This document shows, piece by piece, positions 1 through 13,479 of a stretch of DNA of 64,000 bases; the first letter of the stretch is position 1, and each line of letters starts with the position of its first letter. The position numbers and the translations under genes were made by a program. The DNA is from Aliibacillus thermotolerans (lineage in GTDB: Bacteria > Bacillota > Bacilli > Bacillales > Marinococcaceae). Location of the stretch: NCBI RefSeq assembly GCF_027853235.1, contig NZ_WKJG01000100.1, positions 1-64,000 of the forward strand, given 5' to 3'. The notes beneath the pieces were generated by a model. That model saw only the letters and a list, made by a program, of their open reading frames with translations. It searched no databases and was not told the origin of the DNA.

Positions 1-121
1 TTGCCGCCCGCTTCCTTCAGATTCCGCGTCACCACGGACACCCTTGCGTTAAGCTAACCACTACTTCTGCCTTCGTGGCTCGGGACTTGCACCCTATAGA
101 CTACACCCATGCCGGGCGCAC
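1..121 (-). mobile_element. 5' end of a group II intron (domain I, partial)
   Basis: Read on the minus strand from position 121, the sequence begins GTGCGCCCGGCATGGGTG and continues through a stretch resembling the conserved domain I of bacterial group II introns (including TCTATAGGGTGCAAGTCCCG and GGAATCTGAAGGAAGCGG). From memory this resembles the start of thermophilic Bacillaceae group IIC introns such as GsI-IIC. The intron continues past the left edge, so domains II-VI and any reverse transcriptase cannot be seen. The junction lies directly after the T-run of the pyr terminator, the insertion preference known for class C introns. The assignment to group II is fairly sure; the class is inferred. 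Confidence 0.85.
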
Positions 122-122
122 T

Positions 123-160
123 AAAAATGGTTCCAAGCAAATGTTAGTGCTTGGAACCAT
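123..160 (-). terminator. Intrinsic terminator of the pyr operon
   Basis: A 13-bp perfect stem (127-139 with 148-160, around ATGGTTCCAAGCA) has an 8-nt loop and a T-run on the minus strand that ends at the intron junction. It lies about 30 bp after the pyrE stop. The opposite strand also carries T-rich sequence, so it may work in both directions. Confidence 0.9.
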
Positions 161-191
161 TCTTTTTTGGATAGTTATGACTCAGTTACTT

Positions 192-820
192 TTAATTTGA
201 CATCCAATCGGTACTTTCCGGGTTATTTTTCCAGAGTGATAGTCTCGCTTCTTCTTCTTTTGTAATATAACCGCTTTCTCGGGCAGCTTCTAGTAAGACT
301 TCGTAGTCCGTTAAAGTGTAATATGTAAGGTCTGCTTCTTTTAGTAACTGTTTCCCTTTTTCTAGTCCGTACGTAAAAATGGCTGCCGCTCCTAACACAT
401 CGGCCCCTGCCTCCAATAACGCTTTTTGGACATGAATGACACTTCCGCCAGTAGAGATTAAGTCTTCGATAATAACGACCCGATCCCTACGCTTTATTTT
501 TCCTTCAATTTGGTTCCCTTTTCCGTGAGACTTCGATGAGCCACGTACATAAATCATCGGAAGGTTCATCTGTTCCGCGACAAGTGCAGCGTGAGGGATA
601 CCGGCAGTAGCCGTTCCTGCAATCACGTCGACGTCAGGAAAATGTTCTTTGATGAGTCCTACCAATCCATTTCGAATCTCACTTCGTAACGACGGGTAAG
701 AAAGAGTTAAACGGTTATCACAATAAATGGGAGACTTCATACCGGATGACCATGTGAAAGGGTCATCGGGTCTTAAGGCGACCGCTTCAATGTTTAATAA
801 TTCGCGAGCGATGCGATGCT

Positions 821-824
<4 letters not shown>
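192..824 (-). CDS. pyrE: Orotate phosphoribosyltransferase
   Basis: Converts orotate and PRPP to orotidine monophosphate in the cytoplasm, the fifth step of de novo UMP synthesis. The predicted 210-residue protein carries the PRPP-binding motif [13 protein letters not shown] about 60% along and the KHGKG-like loop ([10 protein letters not shown]) of the family. The start at 824 is chosen over the in-frame ATG at 839 because it has a GGAGGGG ribosome site and overlaps the pyrF stop as ATGA, the coupling used throughout this operon. It is the last gene before the operon terminator. Confidence 0.95.
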
Positions 825-3211
<2,387 letters not shown>

Positions 3212-3215
<4 letters not shown>

Positions 3216-6200
3216 TTACTCACCTCATTATCCCCTTCTAGTCGCTCTTTCATCACCGGTAGCGCCTCCGCTGAGAAAGTAATCATTTCCAATACGTTTA
3301 AGAGAGCATCAGCTGTGTCAATGGATGTGAGACAAACCACTTCATTTTCGACTGCTTCTCTTCGTATACGGAAACCATCTCTTCTTGGCTGCTTTCCTTT
3401 CGTTAACGTGTTAATAACAAACTGTGCCTTCCCTTCACGAATAATGTCTAATAAATTCGGTGAGGGTTCCGATACTTTATGGACCTTATCCACTGGAATA
3501 TCGTACTTTTTCAAATAATTAGCAGTACCTTCTGTCGCTAAAATATGATAGCCAATTTGATGGAAACGACGAGCAAGGGACACTGCTTCTTCTTTATTTT
3601 TATCTGCAATGGTAAATAAAACGGACCCATGTGGTGGAATATTCATTCCTGAAGCGATCAGCCCTTTGTAGAGCGCTTTTTCAACTGAAATGTCTCGACC
3701 CATCACTTCTCCTGTTGATTTCATTTCCGGACCAAGGCTTATATCTACCCGACGCAATTTCGCAAAAGAGAAGACAGGCACTTTCACCGACACTTCCTTT
3801 TTCTCCGGCAACATTCCGCTCTCATAGCCTAATTCTTTTAAACTTCTTCCAGTAATCACTTTTGTTGCAATAGAAGCAATCGGCACACCGGTAATTTTGC
3901 TTAAAAATGGTACCGTTCGACTAGCCCGTGGGTTCACTTCAATGACGTACACTTCATCTTCATGAATGACAAATTGGATGTTTAAAAGTCCTTTAATATT
4001 TAAGCCGCGTCCAATTGCAATCGTCCGATCTACTAATTTATCCTTCATCTCTTGAGAGAGAGTTTGCGGAGGATAGACCGCAATAGAGTCACCCGAATGA
4101 ACACCTGCCCGTTCAATATGTTCCATGATCCCAGGAACAAACACATCCTCCCCATCGGAAATCGCATCCACTTCGATTTCTTTTCCGATCATGTAGCGAT
4201 CAATTAATACCGGATGTTTTTCGTTCACTTTCACCGCACGACGCATATACGATTGTAATTCTGTTTCATTGTCAACAATTTCCATCGCACGGCCACCAAG
4301 AACGTAAGAAGGTCGGACTAAAACCGGATATCCAATCTCATTCGCTATTTCTTGCGCTCCTTTGACAGAAGTCGCTGTTTTTCCTAGTGGCTGCGGAATT
4401 TCCAATTGTTGAAGCGCTTGTTCAAATTTATCTCTATCTTCGGCACGGTCCATGTCTTCCATCGTCGTACCAATCATCGGAACGCCCCGCTCGTGTAATC
4501 CGTCCGCTAAATTAATCGCCGTTTGTCCGCCAAACTGAACGATCACCCCTTCCGGTTGTTCTAATTCAATGACATGCATCACATCTTCTAACGTGAGGGG
4601 CTCGAAATATAATTTGTCAGAAATGCTAAAATCGGTAGAGACCGTCTCCGGGTTGTTGTTAATAATAATCGCTTCGTAGCCCTCTTCTTGTAACGCCCAA
4701 ACGGTATGAACGGTTGCGTAATCAAACTCCACCCCTTGACCAATTCGAATCGGACCGGAGCCAAGAACGAGAATGGATGGTTTATCTGTTTTCTCGCTTT
4801 CGTTTTCTTCTTCATACGTCGAGTAATAATAAGGAGTTTCTGTTTCGTATTCCGCCGCACACGTATCCACCGTCTTGAACACCGGTGTGATTCCATGTTC
4901 TTTTCGGAATTGATACACTTCTAATTCCGTCCAGTGCCACATGTCTGCAATGGTCACATCCGCAATTCCAACCGATTTTGCTTGCATAAGCTTTTCTATA
5001 TTTCCTGGAACCTCTTTTAATTCTTCGCTTAATTGTACAATTCCATTAATTTTTTCTAAGAAAAAGCGGTCAATGGCAGTATGTTTATGGACCGATTCCA
5101 CCGACCAACCACGACGAAACGCTTCTCCGATGACAAATAGTCGTTCATCTTCTGCTTTTTCTAGTTTCGAAATGATTTCATCCTCATCCATCGTTTGATG
5201 CGTATCATCGTACAGATGAAGGCGATCCATTTCCAATGAACGAATCCCTTTCATTAATGATTCTTCAAAAGTACGCCCAATTGCCATGATTTCTCCCGTC
5301 GCTTTCATTTGTGTGCCAAGAGTACGATTTGCCGCTTCAAATTTATCAAAGGGCCAGCGCGGGATTTTCGTGACGATATAGTCAAGAGACGGTTCGAAGC
5401 TGGCATACGTCGTTCCGGTGATAGGATTTTTCAACTCATCAAGAAAATATCCGCACGCTATTTTGGCAGCTATTTTCGCAATTGGGTACCCGGTCGCTTT
5501 TGATGCTAACGCAGAAGAGCGACTCACTCTCGGGTTGACTTCGATAATGTAATAATCAAAGCTATCTGGTGACAGGGCGAATTGGACGTTACAGCCCCCT
5601 TCAATTCCTAATGCTTCAATGATTTTTAAAGAAGAGTGGCGCAGCATTTGATACTCCCGGTCCGAGAGCGTTAGACTCGGCGCAACAACGATAGAGTCTC
5701 CGGTATGAATACCGACGGGATCGACATTTTCCATGTTGCAAATGACTAAACTTTGTCCTTTCGCGTCTCGCATCACTTCGTATTCCACTTCTTTAAATCC
5801 GGCGATGCTTTTTTCAATTAAACATTGGGAAACAGGGCTATATTTTAAGCCAGAAGCGACAATTTCTTCGAGTTCTTCTTCATTGTCAACAAGCCCACCA
5901 CCAGTTCCTCCTAACGTATAAGCAGGACGGACAATGACCGGGTAACCGATTTGTGCGACAAACTCTTTCGCTTCTTCCAACGAATGAATGATTTCGCTTT
6001 CCGGCACCGGTTCATTTAATTCGTGCATGAGAGCTCGGAACTGCTCCCGGTCTTCTGCTTGTTCGATCGCTTCTAACTCTGTTCCAAGCAAGGTAATATT
6101 AAATTCTTCTAAAATTCCTTCCCGATGAAGCTCCATCGCCATATTTAAACCTGTTTGACCGCCAAGAGTTGGTAAGATGGCGTCAGGTCTTTCTTTCCGA

Positions 6201-6433
6201 ATGACGCGTGATACGAAGTCTAGCGTAATCGGCTCGATATATACTTTGTCTGCCATATTTGTATCCGTCATAATCGTCGCTGGGTTTGAGTTAATTAACA
6301 CGACTTCGTATCCTTCTTCTTTTAACGCTTGACAAGCTTGCGTTCCGGCGTAATCAAATTCTGCTGCTTGTCCAATGACAATTGGACCTGATCCAATGAC
6401 GAGAATCTTGTGAATATCAGTACGTTTTGGCAT
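3212..6433 (-). CDS. pyrAB: Carbamoyl-phosphate synthase, large subunit (pyrimidine-specific)
   Basis: Makes carbamoyl phosphate from bicarbonate, ATP and ammonia delivered by or bypassing PyrAA. The 1073-residue protein has the usual duplicated ATP-grasp halves, each opening with a conserved box ([39 protein letters not shown]) and each with a GGQT loop. The C-terminal methylglyoxal synthase-like regulatory domain begins around residue 935. The start at 6433 has a TAGGAGAGA ribosome site; an upstream in-frame extension would run into pyrAA. The halves look intact, which matters because the partner glutaminase appears inactivated. Confidence 0.96.
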
Positions 6434-6446
6434 AATATCTCTCCTA

Positions 6447-7526
6447 TTAATACGTAGGTTTCTCCGCATCCATACGCGTGATAAAACTGTCAAAAATATC
6501 GTTCATATCCCTCGGTCCTGGACTTGCTTCGGGATGAAACTGTACACCAAATACCGGCTCCGTTTTATGCGCGACTCCCTCAACTGTCCCATCATTGACA
6601 TGAATGTGCGTCACTTCCAAAGAAGTAGAACGAAGGGATTCACGCGCTACCGTATACGCATGGTTTTGAGAAGTCATATAGACGTGGTTTTTGCGTAAAT
6701 CTTTTACCGGATGACTCGTTCCGTGATGTCCGGTCGCCATTTTCATTGTTTTCGCACCAGATGCAAGACAAATCAACTGAAAGCCAAGTCCGATTCCAAA
6801 GAGAGGAACTTTCCCAATAAACGATTTAACTGTCTTCATGGATTCTCTCACATCTTCAGGGTTCCCCGGACCGTTACTTAACACGATTCCATCAGGATGA
6901 TATGTCATCACTTCTTCGTAACTCGTGTCGTAAGGTAGGACAAAAATATCGGCTTCCCGTTCAATTAAACTTTTTACGATGCTATGTTTCACCCCGAAAT
7001 CGAGTAACACCAATCGTTTGCCAGAGCCAGGAACGTGATAGGCATTTTTCGTCGATACTTTTTTGACCCGATCTCGAGATGGCTGAAACGCCCGTAATTC
7101 CTCAATTGTATCCGTCTCTTCTCTTTTCATGGAAGTGATTCGTCCTATGAGCGTTCCGTCTTTTTGAAGCATACGTGTCAGCTTTCTCGTATCAATACCA
7201 GCAATCCCCGGGATGTCTTTTTCTTTTAACCATTCATCTAAACTCATGATGCTACGAAAGTTACTCGGATACGTTGCATGTTCTTTTACAATCACTCCTC
7301 CGACAGAAGGATGGAGAGATTCAAAATCATCCCGATTAATCCCGTAGTTTCCAACGAGAGGATAAGTCATTGTCATTAAATAGTCACAACTAGAGGGGTC
7401 AGACAAGAGCTCTTGATATCCGGTCATGCTCGTCGTAAAAATTACTTCTCCCGTACATTCCCGTTCACTTCCAAAAGCTTTTCCTTCGAACACGGCCCCA
7501 TTTTCTAAGATGAGCTTACGATTCAT
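6447..7526 (-). CDS. pyrAA: Carbamoyl-phosphate synthase, small subunit with a lost glutaminase nucleophile
   Basis: By family, this subunit hydrolyses glutamine and channels ammonia to PyrAB. The 359-residue protein has the normal N-terminal CPSase domain and a class I glutamine amidotransferase domain. The nucleophile elbow, normally GICLGHQ, here reads GIGLGFQ at residues 244-250, so the catalytic Cys is Gly246 (codon GGA at 6789-6791) and the adjacent His is Phe249. The His/Glu part of the triad (HPEASPGP) and the NGPG and TSQNH motifs remain. The structure is therefore probably kept but glutaminase activity lost, as in mammalian CPS1, giving ammonia dependence. The gene lies 2 bp after pyrC and 13 bp before pyrAB. 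Confidence 0.93.
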   Translation of the reverse strand: MNRKLILENGAVFEGKAFGSERECTGEVIFTTSMTGYQELLSDPSSCDYLMTMTYPLVGNYGINRDDFESLHPSVGGVIVKEHATYPSNFRSIMSLDEWLKEKDIPGIAGIDTRKLTRMLQKDGTLIGRITSMKREETDTIEELRAFQPSRDRVKKVSTKNAYHVPGSGKRLVLLDFGVKHSIVKSLIEREADIFVLPYDTSYEEVMTYHPDGIVLSNGPGNPEDVRESMKTVKSFIGKVPLFGIGLGFQLICLASGAKTMKMATGHHGTSHPVKDLRKNHVYMTSQNHAYTVARESLRSTSLEVTHIHVNDGTVEGVAHKTEPVFGVQFHPEASPGPRDMNDIFDSFITRMDAEKPTY

Positions 7527-7528
7527 GG

Positions 7529-8806
7529 TTACTTGTCCCCTTTCTCATAAACAACATGCCCTTCCACCATCGTCCACACCGGCTCTCCTTTTGCTTTCCA
7601 ATCGGTAAATGGTGTATTTTTTCCTTTTGAAACAAATGTGCTCGGATCAATTGTGTATTCTTTCTCCAAATCAATGAGGGTAAGGTCCGCTCTTTCTCCT
7701 TCTTGAATCACCCCGCCATCGATCTGAAAGACTTCTTTCGGATGAAGGGTAAGAGACGATAATAAAAATTCTAACGAACATGTTTTTGTCTCAACAAAAT
7801 GTTGATACATTAGCGGAAAAGCAGTTTCAAGCCCAACAATACCAAAGGGTGCTCTCTCTATCCCAACCCCTTTTTCTTCCTCCGTATGAGGCGCGTGGTC
7901 TGTCGCGATAAAATCAATCGTTCCGTCTAACCAGCCTTCGATTAATGCCTCTTGATCTTCTTTGGAACGAAGCGGTGGATTCATTTTATAGTTCGGGTCG
8001 GGAGACGGAATATCTTCCTCACAAAGTAATAAATGATGTGGGGTGACTTCCGCCGTCACGTGAATTCCCGCTTTTTTCGCATCGCGAATGACGCGCACAG
8101 ATTCTTTCGTACTGACGTGACAAACGTGATAATGAGCACCCGTTTCTTCTGCTAAAAGCACATCGCGAGCAATATGTACCGACTCACAAACCGATGGAAT
8201 TCCTTTCACACGATGTTTTTTCGCAAATTGTCCGTCGTGAACACTGCCGCCGTATATTAATGTGTTTTCTTCACAATGAGCGACAATTGGCAGACCTACC
8301 CGTGCTGCTTCTCTCATCGCTTCATACATGACCGATGCGTCTTGCACGCCTACTCCGTCATCGGTAAAAGCAAAAGCACCGGCTTCTTTCAGCCCTTTAA
8401 AATCCGTCCGTTCTTTTCCTAACTGCCGAATGGTAATGGACGCATATGGTAACACGCGAACGACCGCAGAAGCGCGAATTCTCTCCCACAGCTTATCCAT
8501 TTCTTCCACCGTATCCGGTACCGGGCGCGTATTCGGCATCGGACAAACGGTAGTAAAACCGCCTTTTGCCGCTGCTTTCGTCCCGGTTGCAATCGTTTCT
8601 TTATGTTCTCCCCCCGGCTCCCGAAGATGAACATGGACATCAATAAAGCCAGGAGAGAGTAATTTTTCTTTTGCATCAATGATGATGTTTGCTTCCGTTG
8701 GGGCTTTCCCAACTGTTGCAATTTTCCCGTCTTTTACTTCCACATCCGTTTTCACTAATGTTTCGTCTTTTGTAAACACTACGCCATTCGTAATCCAACC
8801 GTTCAT
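7529..8806 (-). CDS. pyrC: Dihydroorotase
   Basis: Cyclises carbamoyl aspartate to dihydroorotate. The 425-residue protein is a class I, zinc-dependent amidohydrolase with the metal-binding [11 protein letters not shown] motif near residue 58, PMPNTRP, the HCE and HVCHVST zinc histidines, and the catalytic Asp in [13 protein letters not shown] strong AAGGAGGAG ribosome site precedes the start. All expected metal ligands appear present. Confidence 0.95.
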   Translation of the reverse strand: MNGWITNGVVFTKDETLVKTDVEVKDGKIATVGKAPTEANIIIDAKEKLLSPGFIDVHVHLREPGGEHKETIATGTKAAAKGGFTTVCPMPNTRPVPDTVEEMDKLWERIRASAVVRVLPYASITIRQLGKERTDFKGLKEAGAFAFTDDGVGVQDASVMYEAMREAARVGLPIVAHCEENTLIYGGSVHDGQFAKKHRVKGIPSVCESVHIARDVLLAEETGAHYHVCHVSTKESVRVIRDAKKAGIHVTAEVTPHHLLLCEEDIPSPDPNYKMNPPLRSKEDQEALIEGWLDGTIDFIATDHAPHTEEEKGVGIERAPFGIVGLETAFPLMYQHFVETKTCSLEFLLSSLTLHPKEVFQIDGGVIQEGERADLTLIDLEKEYTIDPSTFVSKGKNTPFTDWKAKGEPVWTMVEGHVVYEKGDK

Positions 8807-8831
8807 CGCTACTCCTCCTTCAAAGTATTCT

Positions 8832-9752
8832 TTATCGTCTTTCTAAAACGTATTCGAGCACGGCCATCCGTACGTACACTCCATTAGTCATTTGTTTAAA
8901 TATGCGGGAACGCTCACATTCTACTAATTCACTGGCAATCTCTACTCCTCGATTGATCGGAGCAGGATGCATGATGATGCTCGTTGGTTTCATCCGTTTT
9001 TCTCGTTCGACCGTCAATCCGTATGTTTCATGGTATTCTGCTGGACCTGCCACCATTTTAACGGCATGTCGTTCATGTTGAATTCGAAGCATCATCATCA
9101 CATCCGCAATTTCTACCGCTTCATCCATGGTGACGTAACGAGCCATCCATTCCTCCGACATCCATTCTTTCGGACCGGCTACGTATACTTTCGCCCCTAA
9201 TCGTTCCAGTAAATATATGTTGGAGCGAGCCACACGACTGTGGGAAATATCCCCCGCGATGACAATGTTGACATCTTCAAAAGTTTGAAATTCTTGTTGG
9301 ATTGTGAGCAAATCGAGAAAAGATTGGGTTGGATGGTGACCGCAACCATCACCGCCATTAATGATCGGAATGTGAATTGCATCCATCAATTCATCAAAAT
9401 ACCGTTCTTGACTATGACGAATGACAACAACATCCACACCGATACTTTCCAACGTCTTTACTGTATCATAAAGAGTTTCTCCCTTTTTAATACTGGACGT
9501 ATTCGCTTCAAAAGGAAGGACTTGTAAGCCTAATTTTCTTTCTGCCGCTTCAAAACTAATTTTCGTTCTTGTGCTCGGTTCAAAAAATAAATTGGCTGCA
9601 AACAACTGTTCATGAATAAAGGAACGAGAAGAAGTTTGAAAAGATTGGGCGCGCTCCAGAAGGGCATAAATCTCATCATTCTCCCAATTTTCCACAGTTA
9701 AAACATGCGTTGGCTTTTTCTGTTTATCATAATGATTTCCCATGAAAATCAT
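8832..9752 (-). CDS. pyrB: Aspartate carbamoyltransferase catalytic subunit
   Basis: Condenses carbamoyl phosphate and aspartate, the committed step. The 306-residue protein shows the carbamoyl-phosphate loop [12 protein letters not shown], the [12 protein letters not shown] motif and the C-terminal [11 protein letters not shown] signature. No regulatory pyrI is present, as is usual in Bacilli. Two starts are possible, at 9752 (AAGGA at good distance) and at 9743; 9752 is kept. Only 32 bp separate it from pyrP, with no room for the attenuator found at this place in B. subtilis. Confidence 0.94.
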   Translation of the reverse strand: MIFMGNHYDKQKKPTHVLTVENWENDEIYALLERAQSFQTSSRSFIHEQLFAANLFFEPSTRTKISFEAAERKLGLQVLPFEANTSSIKKGETLYDTVKTLESIGVDVVVIRHSQERYFDELMDAIHIPIINGGDGCGHHPTQSFLDLLTIQQEFQTFEDVNIVIAGDISHSRVARSNIYLLERLGAKVYVAGPKEWMSEEWMARYVTMDEAVEIADVMMMLRIQHERHAVKMVAGPAEYHETYGLTVEREKRMKPTSIIMHPAPINRGVEIASELVECERSRIFKQMTNGVYVRMAVLEYVLERR

Positions 9753-9784
9753 TCCCTTCCTTTTTCAAATGATCGAAGGTTCTT

Positions 9785-11101
9785 TCATTTGCTTTGATCT
9801 TCTAACGAACGAAACATTGCTCCGTTTCCATAACCTAGTTGTTTCTGTGGCAAGACTTGATGAAGTATCATTCCAAGAATGGTTGCAAGCGCCATTCCTG
9901 TGATTTCTAAATGCTCGTTCACAGGAATAAATGCACCGCCAATGCCGGTGACAAGAATAACGGAAGTGATAATTAAATTTCTTTTTTTGCCGATATCGAC
10001 TTCATTGTCGATAAGCATGCGTAAACCAGAGGAAGCGATAATTCCAAAGAGAAGTATGGAAACACCTCCCATGACGGCTCCTGGAATGCTCGCAATGATC
10101 GCTTCCACTTTCCCAATGAATCCGAAAAGAATCGCTAATATTGCCGCTCCGCCAATGACAAATACGCTAAAGACACGAGTAATGGCAAGAACACCGATAT
10201 TTTCTCCATAAGTCGTATTCGGTGGGCCTCCGATGAAAGAAGCAATCATCGTGGCCACGCCATCTCCTAAAATCGAGCGGTGCAGTCCGGGATCTTTGAG
10301 AAAATTTTTTCCTACTACCTTACTTAACACCATTTGATCCCCAATATGCTCGGCAATGGTTACCACTGCGATCGGTGCCATGATAAAAAGAATTGTCCAC
10401 GACCATTCCGGAGTAAAGGTAACAAACGGAGTGACAAAGGACGGAATATACAACCAAGGGGCTGCTTGAATCTCTGTAAAATCAATGAATCCAATGATAG
10501 CCGCAAGAATATATCCACCTACAATTCCAAGTAAAATCGGGATTAAGTTGAAAAATCCCCGAAAAAAGACAGATGCAATAATGGCAATAAATAAGGTGAA
10601 CAATGCAACGGATAAATGAAGCATTGGGTCCACATATTGCCCGGTCGTCTCATCGAAGTTCATCGCCATGTCAATCGCTGTTCCTGCTAGTCCCAACCCA
10701 ATCACCATAATTACGGGGCCAACAACAACCGGCGGGAGAAGATTCATTAACCACTCCACCCCTGTCGTTTTCATGAACAAAGCGACAATGCCATACACCA
10801 TTCCTGCAGCAAAAGTTCCAATCATGACTCCTTCAGGTCCACCGATGGTCATCGCTGCAATAATAGGCATGATAAAGGCAAAGGAAGAGCCGAGATAAGC
10901 AGGAATTTTTCCTCTCGTAATGAACAAGTAAGAAAGTGTTCCAAGTCCACTAGAAATTAAGGCAACAGATGGATTTAATCCCGTTAATAACGGAACGAGA
11001 ATGGTTGCGCCAAACATGGCAAATAAATGTTGAATACTTAGGAAAAACCACGTGTGCCATTTAGGTATTTCACGAATTTTCACATTGATTTGCTCGTCCA
11101 T
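9785..11101 (-). CDS. pyrP: Uracil permease
   Basis: Imports uracil by proton symport (NCS2/NAT family). The 438-residue protein has about 12-14 hydrophobic segments, the QHLFAMFGATILVPLLTG opening typical of uracil permeases and the TTYGENIGVLAITRV signature. The start at 11101 has a GGGAGGT ribosome site; the upstream in-frame ATG lacks one and would add unconserved residues. It is controlled by the PyrR attenuator immediately upstream. Confidence 0.94.
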   Translation of the reverse strand: MDEQINVKIREIPKWHTWFFLSIQHLFAMFGATILVPLLTGLNPSVALISSGLGTLSYLFITRGKIPAYLGSSFAFIMPIIAAMTIGGPEGVMIGTFAAGMVYGIVALFMKTTGVEWLMNLLPPVVVGPVIMVIGLGLAGTAIDMAMNFDETTGQYVDPMLHLSVALFTLFIAIIASVFFRGFFNLIPILLGIVGGYILAAIIGFIDFTEIQAAPWLYIPSFVTPFVTFTPEWSWTILFIMAPIAVVTIAEHIGDQMVLSKVVGKNFLKDPGLHRSILGDGVATMIASFIGGPPNTTYGENIGVLAITRVFSVFVIGGAAILAILFGFIGKVEAIIASIPGAVMGGVSILLFGIIASSGLRMLIDNEVDIGKKRNLIITSVILVTGIGGAFIPVNEHLEITGMALATILGMILHQVLPQKQLGYGNGAMFRSLEDQSK

Positions 11102-11178
11102 TGGATACCTCCCATAAAATCTCCGCCATACCACTCAGACTAATCGATCAGTTACTATATCCTTTTCAGCAAGGGCAT

Positions 11179-11280
11179 AAAAAAACTCTTTCCCTCACAT
11201 GAGGCAAAGAGGTACAATGTCAAGCGATTCCTGAACAATCGCTTCACTTTATACCTCTTTTCAGCCTCCCGGACTGATTT
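11179..11280 (-). promoter_or_regulatory. PyrR attenuator between pyrR and pyrP
   Basis: On the minus strand a PyrR-binding loop (CAGTCCGGGAGGCTG, around 11261-11277) is followed by an AAGCGATT hairpin and then a GC-rich terminator (stem 11186-11211, seven Ts). In the known PyrR mechanism, UMP-bound PyrR stabilises the first structure so that the terminator forms and pyrP and the downstream genes are shut off. Confidence 0.9.
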
Positions 11281-11291
11281 AAAGAGGGTGC

Positions 11292-11855
<564 letters not shown>

Positions 11856-11860
11856 TTACA

Positions 11861-11985
11861 TAAAAAATCCTCTCACCCGCAGGGGCAAGAGGATGATATA
11901 CCTATATGGGCATACAACGAGCGTCCAATTACTTCCATGTTCACTCGCTAGGTGTTTTCATCCTTCTCAGCCTCACGGGACTGAT
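11861..11985 (-). promoter_or_regulatory. PyrR attenuator in the pyrR leader
   Basis: The minus strand carries a PyrR-binding loop (CAGTCCCGTGAGGCTGAG, about 11966-11983), then a terminator hairpin with a 12-bp stem at 11867-11894 and a run of six Ts ending just before the pyrR ribosome site. The layout matches the first attenuator of Bacillus pyr operons. Confidence 0.9.
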
Positions 11986-12009
11986 GTTAAAGGAAATGTG
12001 ATTTGCTTC

Positions 12010-12038
12010 ATTATGACAAAATTCTCTCCATTGGTCAA
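12010..12038 (-). promoter_or_regulatory. SigA-type promoter of the pyr operon
   Basis: TTGACC (12033-12038) and CATAAT (12010-12015) are separated by 17 bp on the minus strand. The -35 box overlaps the last codons of ylyB, and transcription would start about 15-20 nt before the PyrR-binding loop. Confidence 0.8.
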
Positions 12039-12946
12039 GGTGTATTTTTTAATTTTTCCAATTCCTTCACCATATCATCTGGAAGAGGTGCTTCAATTGC
12101 AATGGTCTCGTCTGTCATCGGGTGTACAAATGTCAACGAAAATGCATGTAACGCTTGTCCGTCAATCGGTAATGTTTTCTTCCGTCCATAAAGAGGGTCT
12201 CCTGCAACCGGATGACCGATGTACGCCATATGCACGCGGATTTGATGGGTGCGACCAGTGACTAATTCACATTCGACAAACGTGTAGTCTTGAAATCTTT
12301 CCAGCACTTGAAAATACGTTACTGCTTCTTTCCCGTGATGGTCAGTTACTGCCATTCGTTTTCGATTTTTCGGATCTCGACCGATGGGAGCATCGATCGT
12401 TCCTTTCTCATGTAAAATGGACCCATGAACGATTGCTTTGTATTTTCTTTCAATGTTTCTATGTTTTAATTGCTCCGCTAATCGTTCATGTACGTCATTA
12501 TGTTTGGCAATGAGGAGAAGTCCTGAGGTGTCTTTATCAATGCGATGCACAATTCCTTGACGTTCCTCTCCATATACATCCGATAAAGAAGTGTATGCCA
12601 AAAGCCCATGTAGGAGAGTTCCTGTCGCATGCCCCGGAGCAGGATGAACAACAAGCCCACGCGGTTTATTGACAATGAGTAAATGTTCATCTTCATAGCG
12701 GACATCCAGTGACATCGGCTCTGGTTTGAGGGAAAAAGATGTCCTTTCCTGAATGGCAATACTAATTTCATCATCACGTGCCAATACATAATTATTTTTC
12801 ACCTGCTTATTGTTAACTAAAATATTCCCTTCTTTAATCAATGTTTGGACCGATTGTCGTGACATATTCGTATGTGCTGCGACATGTTTATCCACTCTTT
12901 CCCCGACACCATCTTCAGCGATTTTCCAAGACTTTTTAGTTTCCAT
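12035..12946 (-). CDS. ylyB: RluD-family pseudouridine synthase
   Basis: Converts specific uridines in rRNA (probably 23S) to pseudouridine. The 303-residue protein has an N-terminal S4-like RNA-binding domain (SRQSVQTLIKEG) and the RluA/RluD catalytic motif HRIDKDTSGLLLIAKH with its Asp. The position directly after lspA and before pyrR matches B. subtilis ylyB. It overlaps the lspA stop by 11 bp, suggesting coupling. The exact target uridine cannot be told from sequence. Confidence 0.9.
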   Translation of the reverse strand: METKKSWKIAEDGVGERVDKHVAAHTNMSRQSVQTLIKEGNILVNNKQVKNNYVLARDDEISIAIQERTSFSLKPEPMSLDVRYEDEHLLIVNKPRGLVVHPAPGHATGTLLHGLLAYTSLSDVYGEERQGIVHRIDKDTSGLLLIAKHNDVHERLAEQLKHRNIERKYKAIVHGSILHEKGTIDAPIGRDPKNRKRMAVTDHHGKEAVTYFQVLERFQDYTFVECELVTGRTHQIRVHMAYIGHPVAGDPLYGRKKTLPIDGQALHAFSLTFVHPMTDETIAIEAPLPDDMVKELEKLKNTP

Positions 12947-13415
12947 GTTGTTGCCTCTTTTCTTTTCGATCGTCCATTATTATTTTCATCATTAACAGAA
13001 TCACTCCGACAACAAGCGCAGAATCTGCTACGTTAAAAATAGGATAATTGTATGTAAATATATAAACGTTCAAAAAGTCGACCACTTCTTGGAACAATAA
13101 GCGATCGATAAAATTCCCGATCGCCCCACCAAGGATGAGAGCAAGAGGGATTCCTATCATACGGCTTTCACGCCCATGTTTTTGTAAATAATAGACGACG
13201 AAAAAAATGACCACGATCGTGGCAATGTAAAACAACCACATTTGTCCTTGTAAAATACCAAAGGCTGCTCCAGCATTCCGGTGAGATGTAATGTAAAAAA
13301 ATGAAGGAATGACTTCGATGCTTTCACCAATTTCCATATAATGAACGACGAGATATTTTGTCAATTGATCGATCCCGATAATAAGGAGGGCAAGCACATA
13401 ATAGTAAATGACCAT
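12936..13415 (-). CDS. lspA: Lipoprotein signal peptidase (signal peptidase II)
   Basis: Aspartyl membrane protease that removes signal peptides of diacylglyceryl-modified prolipoproteins. The 159-residue protein has four predicted membrane helices and both catalytic Asp motifs: GNFIDRL and FNVADSAL. The conserved RNAGAAFG segment (residues 46-53) is also present. An AAAGAGGT ribosome site precedes the start. The gene follows ileS closely as in other Bacilli; the B. subtilis ylyA that usually intervenes is absent. Confidence 0.95.
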   Translation of the reverse strand: MVIYYYVLALLIIGIDQLTKYLVVHYMEIGESIEVIPSFFYITSHRNAGAAFGILQGQMWLFYIATIVVIFFVVYYLQKHGRESRMIGIPLALILGGAIGNFIDRLLFQEVVDFLNVYIFTYNYPIFNVADSALVVGVILLMMKIIMDDRKEKRQQHGN

Positions 13416-13446
13416 AATTCTACCTCTTTATTTTTGTCATGATGGA

Positions 13447-13475
13447 GAAAGAAGGCGTAAAGACGCCTCCTTTCA
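13447..13475 (-). terminator. Hairpin after ileS
   Basis: On the minus strand GAAAGGAGGCGT-CTTT-ACGCCTTCTTTC forms a stable hairpin with a short T-rich tail between the ileS stop and lspA. It may partly terminate ileS transcription or mark a processing point, because lspA has no obvious promoter of its own. Confidence 0.55.
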
Positions 13476-13479
13476 CTGA

